DNA of 17,264 nt from DATCDE01 sp038252405 (lineage in GTDB: Bacteria; Actinomycetota; Actinomycetes; Prado026): contig JBBSAJ010000048.1 of assembly GCA_038252405.1 (NCBI GenBank), positions 1 to 17,264 on the forward strand, read 5' to 3'. Position numbers and translations under genes: made by a program. Shown here piece after piece: positions 7,098 to 14,467 of the stretch (the stretch's first letter is position 1; each line of letters begins with the position of its first letter). The notes under the pieces were generated by a model. It saw only the letters and a list, made by a program, of their open reading frames with translations, ran no database searches and was not told the origin of the DNA.

Positions 7098-8272
7098 GGC
7101 GCGGGCTCCGCGGCGCCCACCACGAGCAGGGTGGCGCTGAGCGCGTGCAGGTGGTTACGACCACCGACCGGCCCGATCTCGCCGGCCGCGAAGAACCCGG
7201 CCACCGCCGAGGTCCGCAGCCCGGACCGCACCGCCCGGACGTCGTGTCCGGCGTCCCCGAACAGGCCGGCCCCGCGGCCGTCGCAGGAGAACAGCAGCGC
7301 CCCGTCCACCGGGTCCAGCTCGCCCCGGTCCCGGAACCCGGCCAGCGCGCCGGCCAGGTCGGTGGCCGCCGCGTCCGCGTCACGGACCTGCAGCTGAACG
7401 GTGCACCCCACCGGCAGGACGTCGGCCACGACGATGCCGTCCCGGGCCGCGTCGAAGCCGAGGATCCCGCGGACCAGGAAGTCGCCCTGCCCGCGCTCGT
7501 CGGCGTACTCGTCCATCGACACCCCGACCTGCAGACCGAGGGTGGCCAGGGCCTGCTCGTCGGGCGGCAGGGCCGAGACGATCTGCTTGAGCCGGGCCAG
7601 CGCGGGCGAGCCGGCCAGGCCGAGCAGCACGTTGCCGTCGGCGGCGGTCACGGTCATGAGCGGTCCGACCGGGCGGCAGCCCTGGCTCACCACGGTCCGC
7701 ACCCCGGGGGCGTGCCCGATCACCACACCCACCGCACCACGGTCGACCACCCGCCCGTCGACGAGCAGCCGGGTCGACCCGGACGCCGCCCCGGAGGCCA
7801 GCCCGCCCACCACGCTGAGCCCGGGCAGCGCGTCGTTGGTCTGCAGCACGAACCCCTCGGAGGGGAAGCTCCACGGGTCGGCCAGCAGCAGCGCCACCTG
7901 GTCGTCGCGGTGCTGCTGGGGCAGGCCGAGCACGGCCATCGACTCGGGGCTGCGCAGCACCTCGAGGTGGAAGGCCCGCAGCCGCGCCCCGGGCAGCGCC
8001 GCCGTCCAGACACTCACCCCTGAGCCGTGCTGGACCGCCCGGCCGGACCCGATGACGCCGCTGGCCGTGCAGCCCACGGAGGTCCGCGCGCCGGTGCGCT
8101 CGGCGGCCAGCCGCAGCGCCGCGGCCACCTCCTCGGGGTCGCCGCCGGCCGCGAACACGCAGGCCAGGTCGGGCGGGCGGCCGTCGAGGGCCGCCACGGC
8201 CGCGTCGGCCGCCTCCACCGCGACGGACTCGAGGTCCGTCCCGACGGCGAGTCCGTCCCCGCAGCGCGCCAC
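7094..8272 (-). CDS. FIST-domain signal sensor protein
   Basis: A stand-alone FIST protein of about 392 residues, a presumed cytosolic small-ligand sensor. FIST domains are thought to bind small molecules such as amino acids and are often fused to signalling modules; none is fused here. The N-terminal FIST half (about 1-210) runs from CGDGLAVGTDLESVAVEA through SVGCTASGVIG and LLADPWSFPSEGF to VVGGLASGAAS. The FIST_C half (about 230-390) includes DEYADERGQGDFLVRGILG, LLFSCDGRG and the terminal AVAGFFAAGEIGPVGGRNHL, diagnostic of the family. GTG 8272 is chosen because it begins just before the conserved GDGLA and has a weak GGTGGGAT upstream; other upstream starts lack support. It overlaps the ROK kinase and diverges from the AAA+ gene over 93 bases. 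Confidence 0.85.
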   Translation of the reverse strand: MARCGDGLAVGTDLESVAVEAADAAVAALDGRPPDLACVFAAGGDPEEVAAALRLAAERTGARTSVGCTASGVIGSGRAVQHGSGVSVWTAALPGARLRAFHLEVLRSPESMAVLGLPQQHRDDQVALLLADPWSFPSEGFVLQTNDALPGLSVVGGLASGAASGSTRLLVDGRVVDRGAVGVVIGHAPGVRTVVSQGCRPVGPLMTVTAADGNVLLGLAGSPALARLKQIVSALPPDEQALATLGLQVGVSMDEYADERGQGDFLVRGILGFDAARDGIVVADVLPVGCTVQLQVRDADAAATDLAGALAGFRDRGELDPVDGALLFSCDGRGAGLFGDAGHDVRAVRSGLRTSAVAGFFAAGEIGPVGGRNHLHALSATLLVVGAAEPAP

Positions 8273-8291
8273 GGGGCCATCCCACCACGGG

Positions 8292-8319
8292 GGCGGGCCG
8301 TGCGGGCCCGCGGCGGGCC
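8292..8319. repeat. Direct repeat flanking a palindrome in the divergent promoter gap
   Basis: GGCGGGCC occurs at 8292-8299 and again at 8312-8319, 20 bases apart (about two helical turns), with the perfect palindrome GCGGGCCCGC at 8302-8311 between them. It sits in the gap between the FIST and AAA+ genes, where a regulator of either could bind. In such GC-rich DNA chance is a serious alternative. Confidence 0.25.
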
Positions 8320-8353
8320 AACTGTCCCCCGTGCGCAGGACGGCGAGGCGACG

Positions 8354-8359
8354 TACCGT
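8354..8359 (+). promoter_or_regulatory. Possible -10 box of the AAA+/VWA operon, leaderless
   Basis: TACCGT fits the actinobacterial TANNNT -10 pattern and ends six bases before the ATG at 8366, which would place the transcription start at the start codon. No -35 box is evident. No good ribosome site precedes the ATG, consistent with a leaderless start. Confidence 0.35.
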
Positions 8360-8365
8360 CGGCGG

Positions 8366-9751
8366 ATGACACTGCCGCCGACCACGCTGGGTGCCCTGCG
8401 CTCCTCCGGGCACGTGCACCGCAGCGTCAAGGAAGAGATCCGCGCGAACCTGCTGGCCCGGCTGGCCGACGGCGCGGACCCGTTCCCCGGCATCGTCGGG
8501 TTCGACCAGACCGTCCGGCCCGAGCTGGAGCGGGCGCTGCTCGCCGGGCACGACGTCGTCCTGCTCGGCGAGCGCGGCCAGGGCAAGACCCGGCTGATCC
8601 GCACCCTGGTCGGGCTGCTCGACGAGTCGACCCCCGTGGTGGCCGGCTGCGAGATCAACGACCACCCGTACGAGCCGGTCTGCGGGCGCTGCCAGCGGCT
8701 GGCCGCCGAGCTGGGCGAGGAGCTGCCGGTGGACTGGCTGCCCCGCGCGAACCGGTACGGCGAGAAGTTGGCCACCCCCGACACCAGCGTCGGTGACCTG
8801 ATCGGCGACGTCGACCCGATGAAGGTGGCCCAGGGCCGCACCCTCGGCGACCCGGAGACCGTGCACTACGGACTGGTCCCGCGCACCAACCGGGGCATCT
8901 TCGCGGTGAACGAGCTGCCCGACCTGGCCGAGCGGATCCAGGTGTCGCTGCTCAACGTGCTGGAGGAGCGGGACATCCAGGTCCGCGGCTACCAGCTGCG
9001 GCTGCCGCTGGACCTGCTGCTGGTGGCCAGCGCCAACCCCGAGGACTACACCAACCGGGGCCGGATCATCACCCCGCTCAAGGACCGGTTCGGCGCCGAG
9101 ATCCGCACCCACTACCCGCTGCGGGTGGCCGACGAGGTGGACCTGATCGGCCAGGAGGCGCACCTGGTGGCCCGGGTGCCGGCCCACCTGCTCGAGGTGC
9201 TGGCCCGGTTCACCCGGCTGGTCCGCGAGTCCCCCGCCGTGGACCAGCGCTCGGGGGTGTCCGCCCGGTTCGCGGTCGCCGGCGCCGAGACCGTGGCGGC
9301 GTCGGCGCTGCGCCGGGCCGCCCTGACCGGCGAGTCGGACGCCGTGGCCCGGGTGAGCGACCTGCCCGGCATCGTGCCGACGCTGCGCGGCAAGGTGGAG
9401 TTCGAGGTCAGCGAGGAGGGCCGCGAGCTGGAGGTGCTCAACCACCTGCTCCGCCGCGCGGTGGCGGAGACCTTCCGCACCCACCTGGGCGCGGCGGACC
9501 TCAGCGGGCTGACCGCACGCTTCGCCGAGGGCGACACGGTGGAGACCGGCGAGCTGGTGCCGGCCGCCGAACTGCTCCGCCGGGTCGGCCCGGTGGACGG
9601 GCTGGGCCGCCTGGTCACGATGCTCGGCGAGGACGACGACTCCCCCGGCGTGGCCGCGGCGGCCCTCGAGCTGGCGCTGGAGGGGCTGTACCTGATGCGC
9701 CGGATCTCCAAGGACGAGATCGGCGGCCGGACCGTCTACGGCGGCGCCTGA
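8366..9751 (+). CDS. AAA+ ATPase, magnesium-chelatase ChlI / MoxR-like
   Basis: A 461-residue AAA+ ATPase resembling magnesium chelatase subunit I, close in length and arrangement to M. tuberculosis Rv0958 (from memory). Walker A is GERGQGKT with K74. The Walker B strand reads GIFAVNEL: N182-E183 replaces the usual Asp-Glu. Sensor 1 is ASANPEDY, followed by PLKDRFG. An insertion between Walker A and B carries C95 and a CxxC pair (C106, C109), possibly a metal site. No chlorophyll genes are present, so true chelation of magnesium into porphyrin is unlikely. Such ATPases remodel or load metal and cofactors into partner proteins together with a VWA protein, which here starts one base after this gene's stop. 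ATG 8366 matches the natural N-terminus; no ribosome site is obvious. Confidence 0.88.
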   Translation: MTLPPTTLGALRSSGHVHRSVKEEIRANLLARLADGADPFPGIVGFDQTVRPELERALLAGHDVVLLGERGQGKTRLIRTLVGLLDESTPVVAGCEINDHPYEPVCGRCQRLAAELGEELPVDWLPRANRYGEKLATPDTSVGDLIGDVDPMKVAQGRTLGDPETVHYGLVPRTNRGIFAVNELPDLAERIQVSLLNVLEERDIQVRGYQLRLPLDLLLVASANPEDYTNRGRIITPLKDRFGAEIRTHYPLRVADEVDLIGQEAHLVARVPAHLLEVLARFTRLVRESPAVDQRSGVSARFAVAGAETVAASALRRAALTGESDAVARVSDLPGIVPTLRGKVEFEVSEEGRELEVLNHLLRRAVAETFRTHLGAADLSGLTARFAEGDTVETGELVPAAELLRRVGPVDGLGRLVTMLGEDDDSPGVAAAALELALEGLYLMRRISKDEIGGRTVYGGA

Positions 9752-9752
9752 G

Positions 9753-11720
9753 GTGAGCCACGCCTTCCGGTACGGGCCCTACGACGACGGGCCGGACCCG
9801 CTCGCCCCGCCGTACGACGTCGCCGAGGCGCTGGACCGGATGGGTGACGACGTCCTGGCCGGGGCCACCCCGGCGGCGGCGCTGCGGGACCTGCTCCGCG
9901 AGGGGACCGACGGGCTGCGCGGGCTGGACGACCTGCTGCGCCGCGCCCGGCAGCGCCGCGAGCAGCTGCGGCGCAGCAACCGGCTGGACGGCACCCTGGA
10001 GGAGGTGCGCGCCCTGCTCGACCGCGCGGTCGGCGAGGAACGGGCGGCGCTGTTCCCCGACCCGGCGGACGACGCGCGCTTCCGGGAGGCCCAGCTCGAC
10101 GCGCTGCCCTCGGACGTCGGCCGCGCGGTCGCCGAGCTGTCCGAGTACGACTGGCGCTCACCGCAGGCCGCGCGGACCTTCGCGGAGCTGACCGACCTGC
10201 TGCGCCGCGAGGTGCTCGACCGGCAGTTCCAGGGCATGAAGGAGGCGCTGCGCAACCCCGACCCGGAGCAGCAGCAGCAGCGGGTCAAGGACATGCTGGC
10301 CGACCTCAACGCGATGCTCGAGGCGGACGCCAGGGGCGAGCACACCCCGGCGGACTTCGACGCGTTCATGGACACCTACGGCGACTTCTTCCCCGACCAG
10401 CCGCAGAACCTGGAGGAGCTGGTCGACTCCCTGGCCCGGCGCGCCGCGGCCGCCCAACGGATGATGAACAGCCTCACCCCCGACCAGCGGGCCGAGCTGG
10501 GCCAGCTGATGGAGCAGGCGCTGGCCGACCTCGACCTGGCGTCGGCGATGTCCCAGCTGGGCGACGCGCTGCGGTCCCGGCGTCCGGACCTGGACTGGGA
10601 CGGCCGGGTCAGGATGCGCGGCGACAACCCGCTCGGGGTCGGTGACGCCACCACAGCGCTGGCCGAGCTGGCCGACCTGGAGGGCCTGAGCGAGACGCTC
10701 GGCCAGGACTACCCGGGTGCCTCGCTCGCCGACGTCGACGAGGACGCCGTCCGACGGGCGCTGGGCAGGCAAGCGGTCGACGACCTGGCCAACCTGCGCC
10801 GGATCGAGCGCGAGCTGGAGCAGCAGGGCTACCTGCAGCGCCGCGAGGGCCAGCTCGAGCTGACCGCGAAGGCGGTCCGCCGGCTGGGCCAGACCGCGCT
10901 GCGCCGGGTCTTCTCGAACCTGCGCGGGGCCCCCCGCGGCGACCACGACCTGCACGACGCCGGGGCGGCCGGGGAGCTCACCGGGGCCAGCCGGTCCTGG
11001 GTCTTCGGTGACGAACAGCCGCTGGACGTCGTGCGTACTGTGGGCAACGCCGTGCGTCGCGGCGGCCCGGTGGGCGCCGGCGGGCACGTCGAGCTGACGG
11101 TCGAGGACTTCGAGGTCCGCGAGACCGAGCGGCGCACCTCGGCCGCCGTCTGCCTGCTCGTCGACGTCTCCTACTCGATGGTGCTCAACGGCACCTGGGG
11201 ACCGGCCAAGCAGACCGCGCTGGCGCTGCACGCGCTGGTCTCCACCCAGTTCCCGCAGGACGCCCTGCAGGTCGTCGCGTTCTCCAACTTCGCCCGCGAG
11301 CTCACCTCCACCGACCTGGCCTCGCTGGACTGGGACATGGTCCAGGGCACCAACCTGCAGCACGCGCTGCTGGTGGCCGGCCGGTTCCTGGACAAGCACG
11401 CGGACAACGACCCGGTCGTCCTGGTGGTCACCGACGGCGAGCCGACCGCGCACCTGACCCGCGACGGCGGGGCCGCCTTCGACTGGCCGCCGGCGCCCGA
11501 GACGCTCGAGCTGACCCTGGCCGAGGTGGACAAGATGACCCGCCGCGGCGCGGCGCTGAACGTGTTCATGCTCGGCGACGAGCCCCGGCTGCGGGACTTC
11601 GTGGACGAGGTGGCCCGGCGCAACGGCGGCCGGGTGTTCACCCCGGACGCCGACCGGCTCGGCGAGTACGTCGTCAGCGACTTCCTGCGCACCCGGCGAG
11701 GGGTGGGCCGCCGGCGCTGA
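9753..11720 (+). CDS. VWA (von Willebrand factor A) domain protein, partner of the AAA+ ATPase
   Basis: A 655-residue cytosolic protein, comparable to M. tuberculosis Rv0959 (from memory). Residues 1 to about 460 are highly charged and helical (leucine-, arginine- and glutamate-rich, with a run of four glutamines near 170), likely an extended helical platform. The C-terminal VWA domain (about 465-640) has a complete metal-ion-dependent adhesion site: DVSYS with D471, S473 and S475, T533 in GTNLQ, and D561 in VVTDGEP. There is no signal peptide. In chelatase (ChlI/ChlD) and MoxR systems the VWA subunit bridges ATPase and substrate, the expected role here. GTG 9753 is one base after the ATPase stop, so translation is coupled. 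The substrate protein or metal is unknown. Confidence 0.87.
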   Translation: MSHAFRYGPYDDGPDPLAPPYDVAEALDRMGDDVLAGATPAAALRDLLREGTDGLRGLDDLLRRARQRREQLRRSNRLDGTLEEVRALLDRAVGEERAALFPDPADDARFREAQLDALPSDVGRAVAELSEYDWRSPQAARTFAELTDLLRREVLDRQFQGMKEALRNPDPEQQQQRVKDMLADLNAMLEADARGEHTPADFDAFMDTYGDFFPDQPQNLEELVDSLARRAAAAQRMMNSLTPDQRAELGQLMEQALADLDLASAMSQLGDALRSRRPDLDWDGRVRMRGDNPLGVGDATTALAELADLEGLSETLGQDYPGASLADVDEDAVRRALGRQAVDDLANLRRIERELEQQGYLQRREGQLELTAKAVRRLGQTALRRVFSNLRGAPRGDHDLHDAGAAGELTGASRSWVFGDEQPLDVVRTVGNAVRRGGPVGAGGHVELTVEDFEVRETERRTSAAVCLLVDVSYSMVLNGTWGPAKQTALALHALVSTQFPQDALQVVAFSNFARELTSTDLASLDWDMVQGTNLQHALLVAGRFLDKHADNDPVVLVVTDGEPTAHLTRDGGAAFDWPPAPETLELTLAEVDKMTRRGAALNVFMLGDEPRLRDFVDEVARRNGGRVFTPDADRLGEYVVSDFLRTRRGVGRRR

Positions 11721-11746
11721 CCGGGCCTGCGAGGATGGGCGGCCGT

Positions 11747-12949
11747 ATGCGCCCCCTTCGCAACCCCTTCAATTCTCTGCCGCCCGAGGTGGCGGTCCTG
11801 ACTGCGGTCGCCTTCTCGGTGGCCCTCGGCTTCGGGATCGTCGCCCCGGCGATCCCGCTGTTCGCCCGGCAGTTCGGGGTCAGCAACTTCGCCGCCGGTG
11901 CGGTGATCTCGGTGTTCGCGCTGGTGCGGTTCGTCTCCGCGCCGATCGCCGGTCGGCTGGTCAACCGGCTCGGCGAGCGGGTGGTGCTGGCCACCGGGAT
12001 CGGGATCGTCGGGGTGTCCAGCCTGCTGGCCAGGCTGTCGCACAGCTACCCGCAGCTGCTGGTGCTGCGCGGCCTCGGCGGGTTCGGCTCGGCCATGTTC
12101 ACGGTGTCCGCCTTCGCGCTGCTGCTGCGGGTGGTCGGCCCCGACCAGCGCGGCCGGGCCAGCGGCACCTACCAGACCGGCTTCCTGCTCGGCGGCATCG
12201 CCGGCCCCGCCTTCGGCGGGCCGCTGACCGCCTGGTCGCTGCGGGCACCGTTCTTCGCCTACGCGGCCACCCTGCTCGTGGCCGGGACCGTCGCCACCGT
12301 GTTCCTGGCGCGCACCGCGCTGCGCGAGCGCGAGGCGGCCGCCCACACCGACCACGCGCCCACCTCCCTCGCCACGGCGGTCCGCAGCTCGGCCTACCGG
12401 GCCGCGGTGGTGAACAACTTCGCGGTCGGCTGGGCGGTGTTCGGGGTGCGCGCCTCGCTGATCCCGCTGTTCGTCGTCGAGGGGCTGCGGCTCGGCCCGT
12501 CGTGGACGGGGGCCGGGCTCGTGGTCTCGGCGGTCGTGCAGGCGGTGGTGCTCATCCCGGCCGGCCGGCTGGTGGACACCCGCGGCCGCCGCCCGTTCCT
12601 GCAGGCGGGCGCCGCGTTCACGCTGGCCGCCGGGCTGACCATGGCGCTGGCCGGCGGGGCACCGCTGTTCCTCCTCGGGATGGCGCTGTACGGCACCGGC
12701 TCGGCGCTGCTCGGGGTGTCCTCGGCCGCCGTCGTCGGCGACGTCATCGGGGGCCGCGGCGGCACGCCCGTGGCGGCGTTCCAGATGGCCTCGGACGCCG
12801 GCGCCTTCCTCGGCCCCCTGGTCGCCGGGCTCCTCGCCGACACCGCGTCCTTCGAGGTCGCCTTCCTGGCCACCGCCGGGGTCTCCGCGCTGGCGCTGCT
12901 CAGCACGCTGGTGATGCCGGAGACCCGCCGGGCGCAGCGGCCGGCCTGA
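11747..12949 (+). CDS. MFS transporter, DHA1-like, 12 helices
   Basis: A 400-residue inner-membrane major facilitator protein with the length and hydrophobicity expected for 12 helices. Helix 1 is VAFSVALGFGIVAPAIPLFA, a motif A-like loop is AGRLVNRLGERVVLATG between helices 2 and 3, and the duplicated second half repeats it as AGRLVDTRGRRPFLQAG. The helix 4-5 region has GYxxGFLLGGIAGPAFGGPL-like spacing (actual TYQTGFLLGGIAGPAFGG). ATG 11747 (MRPLRNPF) is preferred because GAGG at 11731-11734 is 12 bases upstream; ATG 11735 directly abuts it. It follows the VWA gene by 26 bases and may be cotranscribed. The substrate is unknown; efflux of a drug or metabolite is the usual role. Its stop lies 14 bases before the large palindrome. 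Confidence 0.9.
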   Translation: MRPLRNPFNSLPPEVAVLTAVAFSVALGFGIVAPAIPLFARQFGVSNFAAGAVISVFALVRFVSAPIAGRLVNRLGERVVLATGIGIVGVSSLLARLSHSYPQLLVLRGLGGFGSAMFTVSAFALLLRVVGPDQRGRASGTYQTGFLLGGIAGPAFGGPLTAWSLRAPFFAYAATLLVAGTVATVFLARTALREREAAAHTDHAPTSLATAVRSSAYRAAVVNNFAVGWAVFGVRASLIPLFVVEGLRLGPSWTGAGLVVSAVVQAVVLIPAGRLVDTRGRRPFLQAGAAFTLAAGLTMALAGGAPLFLLGMALYGTGSALLGVSSAAVVGDVIGGRGGTPVAAFQMASDAGAFLGPLVAGLLADTASFEVAFLATAGVSALALLSTLVMPETRRAQRPA

Positions 12950-12963
12950 GCGGACGACTGGGG

Positions 12964-13097
12964 CCGGTGTTCGCTCCCCGCACGCGGTCCCGGGCATGTC
13001 TCAGGAAAGACGCTCGCCCCCGGCGAGCATGGCGATGCTCGGGGCGAGCGCCGTTTCCGAGGCATCGCCGCGACCGCGTGCGCAGGCCGAACCCCGG
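12964..13097. repeat. 134-base imperfect palindrome filling the convergent gap
   Basis: Almost the whole gap between the MFS transporter and the amidase is one inverted repeat centred on GGCG at 13031-13034. Paired segments from outside in: CCGG (12964/13094), GTTCG (12969/13088), GCACGCGGTC (12980-12989 with 13072-13081), CGG (12991/13068), ATGTCTC with GAGGCAT (12996-13002 with 13059-13065, one G-U), GGAAA with TTTCC (13004/13054), CGCTCGCCC (13011-13019 with 13042-13050) and CGAGCAT (13024-13030 with 13035-13041). I count about 52 pairs over arms of 67 and 63 bases, with small bulges including CCGG at 13020-13023. No flanking target duplication is seen. It may act as a two-way terminator, be a MITE-like element, or be the source of a structured RNA. 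Confidence 0.8.
13011..13050. terminator. Probable bidirectional transcription terminator (core hairpin)
   Basis: The core of the palindrome is a 9-base outer stem and 7-base inner stem with a 4-base bulge and a GGCG loop, extremely stable as RNA on either strand. It lies between two converging genes. There is no U-tract beyond a TTT, so it would be the U-less kind often proposed for actinomycetes. Confidence 0.5.
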
Positions 13098-13102
13098 ACC
13101 TC

Positions 13103-14467
13103 TCAGTACCCCGGGGCCACCCGGCGCCAGGGCGCCAGCCGCTCCAGCAGCGCAGCCACCCCGAGCAGCAGCGGCTCGCCGCCGTCCGGGGCGACCAGCT
13201 GCACGGACAGCGGCGTGCCGGTGCGCGGGTGCACCCCGGCCGGCACCGACAGCGCGGGGTACCCGGCGAAGTTCCACGGGGCCGGGAACGGCGCGTACCG
13301 GGCGTTGGCCGCGAACACCCGCGGCCAGGCCCGCTGCCCCCACCGAGCGGCCTCGATGGGCGGCTGCGCGAGGGTAGGGGTGACCAACAGGTCGAACCGG
13401 TCGAAGAACCGGGCCAGCTCGGTGCGGAACGCGTCCCGGGGAAAGTCCTTGACCAGGTTCCGGGCCCGGACCTGGTCGCCGATCGCGACGTGCGCCCGCA
13501 CCGCACGGTCCAGCCGGCTGCGGTCCAGGCCCTCAGCATCAGAGGCGGCCCCGCCGAACCAGCGGGCCAGCACCGGTAGCGGGTTCAGCGGGTACGGCGG
13601 GTCGGCGCACTCGAACGAGTGCCCGGCCGAGACCAGGACCCGCACCGTGCGGACCAGCGCCCGCAGCTGCTCGAGGTCCACCGTGACCCCGTTGATCGGC
13701 GGCTTCGACGAGGCCGCGACCCGCAGCGGCCGGTCCGGCTCGGCGACTGCGGCCAGCTCCGGCTGGTCGGCCATCACGGACAGCAGCAGTGCGGCGTCGG
13801 CCACCGTGGTGGCCAGCGCGCCGTTCTCGGCCATGCCGTACCAGTCGTTCGGGCCCAGGTGCGCGGGGACCACGCCGCTGCCCGGCTTGATCCCGACCAG
13901 GCCGCAGCAGGCGGCCGGGATCCGGATCGACCCCATGCCGTCAGCGCCGTGCGCCACCGGCACCATCCCCGAGGCCACCGCGGCGGCCGAGCCGCCGGAC
14001 GACCCGCCGGGGGTGCGAGCGGTGTCCCACGGGTTGCGGGTGATGCCGAACCCGGAGTCCGTCGTCGCGAACACGGCCAGCTCAGGGACCCGGGTGAGGC
14101 CCACCACCACCGCCCCGGCCGCCCGCAGCCGGGCCACCACCGGGTGGTCGGCAGCCTGAGGGGTGTCGGGTGTGGTCAGCGAACCGTTGCGCATCGGCTC
14201 GCCGGACACCGTCACCCAGTCGTCCTTGACCGCGACCGGCACCCCGGCCAGCGGGAGGCTCGCCAGGTCGGTCCGGGCGGCCACCGCCGCCGCCTCGGCC
14301 ACGGCCCGCTCGGCCCGCACCACCTGGAAGGCGCCCAGCCGCTCGTCGCGGGCGGCGATCCGGGCCAGCGAAGCGGACACCACCTCCGGCGCGGACAGCG
14401 CCCCGCTGCGGACTCCGGCGGCGATCTCGGTGGCGGTGGTGGGCAGGCTGCTCGGCTCGGCGGTCAC
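13103..14467 (-). CDS. Amidase-signature family hydrolase
   Basis: A 454-residue cytosolic amidase-signature enzyme that would hydrolyse a carboxylic amide to acid and ammonia. The Ser-cisSer-Lys triad is complete: K81 in VAVKDDW, cis-serine S156 in PGGSSGGS and nucleophile S180 in GMGSIRIPA, with the expected 24-residue spacing. Downstream segments GLVGIKP and the C-terminal LLVTPTLAQPP and PFPAPWNFAGYPALSVPAG are typical of small-molecule amidases, and the GatA tRNA-transamidation role is unlikely without gatB/gatC nearby. GTG 14467 lies inside the TGA of the GlmL-like gene (GTGA overlap). Last gene of the minus-strand operon; its stop is five bases from the palindrome. The substrate is unknown. 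An unrelated nitrilase-type activity is excluded by the motif set. Confidence 0.9.
   Translation of the reverse strand: MTAEPSSLPTTATEIAAGVRSGALSAPEVVSASLARIAARDERLGAFQVVRAERAVAEAAAVAARTDLASLPLAGVPVAVKDDWVTVSGEPMRNGSLTTPDTPQAADHPVVARLRAAGAVVVGLTRVPELAVFATTDSGFGITRNPWDTARTPGGSSGGSAAAVASGMVPVAHGADGMGSIRIPAACCGLVGIKPGSGVVPAHLGPNDWYGMAENGALATTVADAALLLSVMADQPELAAVAEPDRPLRVAASSKPPINGVTVDLEQLRALVRTVRVLVSAGHSFECADPPYPLNPLPVLARWFGGAASDAEGLDRSRLDRAVRAHVAIGDQVRARNLVKDFPRDAFRTELARFFDRFDLLVTPTLAQPPIEAARWGQRAWPRVFAANARYAPFPAPWNFAGYPALSVPAGVHPRTGTPLSVQLVAPDGGEPLLLGVAALLERLAPWRRVAPGY

Noticed and set aside
4896..7397. Plus-strand open frame of 833 codons overlapping the exporter and the ROK and FIST genes
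   Set aside because: No domain, low-complexity Arg/His/Gly/Ala sequence, and it crosses three well-supported genes in other frames or on the other strand.
8366..11720. Functional cobalt or magnesium chelatase for tetrapyrrole synthesis
   Set aside because: The ATPase/VWA pair resembles chelatase I/D subunits, but no large H/CobN-type subunit or porphyrin gene is present and Walker B is altered.
12996..14159. Plus-strand frame beginning in the palindrome and running over the amidase gene
   Set aside because: Ser/Thr/Arg-rich shadow of the amidase. Its first residues resemble a minus-strand peptide only because of the inverted repeat.
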